Source: Planctomycetaceae bacterium (lineage in GTDB: Bacteria > Planctomycetota > Planctomycetia > Pirellulales > Thermoguttaceae). Taken from it: a stretch of DNA of 6,350 nt. A model generated the notes under the pieces. It worked only from the letters and a program-made list of their open reading frames with translations. It did no database searches and was not told where the DNA came from. The stretch lies in assembly GCA_031283825.1 (NCBI GenBank), contig JAITAZ010000398.1, forward strand, positions 1 through 6,350, in the 5' to 3' direction. Positions 5,906-6,350 of the stretch are shown piece by piece. Numbering within the stretch: position 1 is the stretch's first letter; each line of letters opens with the position of its first letter. The translations under genes were made by a program, and so were the position numbers.

Positions 5906-6035
5906 GGTAACTTCTAAAAACTAATATTAGAAGGAACGCGGGCGTCCCGCCTGCATGACAAGCACTTAAATATGCGGTCGAGACGACCGCGATCCTAATA
6001 AAAATAAATTTTACATGAGGTTTTTAGAAGTTCCC
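5906..6035. mobile_element. 130-bp MITE-like element flanked by TA
   Basis: The terminal inverted repeats are GGTAACTTCTAAAAAC (5906-5921) and, inverted, GGGAACTTCTAAAAAC (6020-6035), matching at 15 of 16 positions. Both sides are flanked by TA (5904-5905 and 6036-6037), as expected for IS630/Tc1-mariner-type insertion. The interior holds two GC-rich hairpins in otherwise AT-rich DNA: GCGGG/CCCGC (5938-5950) and GCGGTCG/CGACCGC (5974-5990, perfect 7-bp stem, 3-nt loop). There is no reading frame for a transposase, so it is non-autonomous if mobile. Confidence 0.65.
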
Positions 6036-6037
6036 TA

Positions 6038-6288
6038 CAATAATTCGTGTATGTCTTTTCTGATGAGTTTTATCAATTAGCGTCCCACAAACCCTTGCAC
6101 TTGACCTCTAATAAAAATATTCCGCTGGATATTACCAAAAAACCAATATTCCGAATTTAAAAACCGTGAACGGTTACTAAATTTTTAATCTGTCATTATT
6201 TTCTACTGACAAAAACAAATCATTTGTTACAGTTCAAAGTATAATTGTAACCTTAGTCGATAAAGACAAAATTTTTTTCTTTTGGGGT
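6038..6288. other. Right intergenic region with possible promoter
   Basis: No complete gene is seen. Apart from the GTGAACGGTTAC copy at 6149-6177, this is plain AT-rich sequence. A perfect -10 hexamer TATAAT (6240-6245) points toward the right edge, but the -35 position (around 6217-6222) is a poor match. The hexamer sits inside an inverted repeat, GTTACAGTT (6226-6234) / AATTGTAAC (6243-6251), with 8 of 9 positions matching. That would be a natural place for a repressor if the promoter is real. Confidence 0.35.
6149..6177 (+). repeat. Half copy of the GTGAACGGTTAC palindrome repeat
   Basis: It matches the right half of the palindrome at 2036-2065, from TTCCGAATTTAAAAAC through GTGAACGGTTAC, differing only by one missing T and thus spaced one base shorter. 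No inverse partner is nearby, so it is a lone half-element about 4 kb from the others. Confidence 0.75.
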
Positions 6289-6350
6289 ATGGTTGACGGA
6301 GTCGATGGAATTACTTATATTTGCGACCCGTTGTTCGTTGGCAAACGGTT
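6289..6350 (+). CDS. Possible start of a gene running off the right edge
   Basis: From ATG 6289 the frame reads MVDGVDGITYICDPLFVGKR and continues past the window. The same frame is open back to 6181, just after a TAA at 6178-6180 beside the GTGAACGGTTAC repeat, which is long for such AT-rich DNA. There is no Shine-Dalgarno sequence for this ATG; GGGG is immediately adjacent, too close to serve. A TATAAT lies 44 bp upstream. A competing minus-strand frame (stop at 6255-6253) is also open to the edge, so even the strand is uncertain. No family is recognised. Confidence 0.25.
   Translation, partial: MVDGVDGITYICDPLFVGKR

Noticed and set aside
5881..5906. AATTCGAGTC considered as a tRNA T-arm
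   Set aside because: No acceptor stem, anticodon arm or D-arm can be built around it.

Overview
The window is an AT-rich bacterial fragment with three complete protein genes, a cluster of small dispersed repeats, and long AT-rich intergenic stretches. The closest fit is a planctomycete. The reasons are a Tat-exported Gfo/Idh/MocA-type oxidoreductase with extra inserts, a DoxX-like membrane protein enlarged by a long hydrophilic insert beside it, and a sigma-54 activator without a sensor domain. This assignment rests on gene style only; there is no rRNA or other marker in the window.

Layout: 1-452 is non-coding apart from a possible gene tail at the extreme left edge. It holds a 9-bp tandem repeat inside a longer dispersed repeat, then several short inverted motifs in front of the first gene. 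A sigma-54-dependent transcriptional activator (AAA+ plus Fis-type helix-turn-helix) runs rightward to 1715. From 1712 to 2403, between this gene and the convergent oxidoreductase gene, lies a repeat nest: five-member family members of GTGAACGGTTAC, a GTCCCC/GGGGAC inverted-repeat block, a 217-bp MITE-like element with 20-bp perfect terminal inverted repeats, and a second copy of the 5' dispersed repeat. Leftward genes follow: the oxidoreductase (2417-4222) and, upstream of it, the DoxX-like membrane protein (4409-5599). From 5600 to the right edge there is no complete gene. That stretch contains a palindrome just upstream of the doxX-like gene, a 130-bp MITE-like element flanked by TA, another GTGAACGGTTAC copy, and a possible gene start running off the right edge.

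Working together: the oxidoreductase has a Tat signal and so should act outside the cytoplasm. The DoxX-like protein is predicted to expose its 240-residue insert on the same side of the membrane. Same-strand placement with DoxX first and a 186-bp gap suggests, but does not prove, co-expression. The sigma-54 activator is convergent with this pair, and no convincing -24/-12 promoter was found for it to act on within the window.

No clear new defence, CRISPR, secretion or biosynthetic system is visible. The most noteworthy material is the repeat nest, two MITE-like elements without transposase, the palindromes upstream of two genes, and the unusual architecture of the DoxX-like protein.
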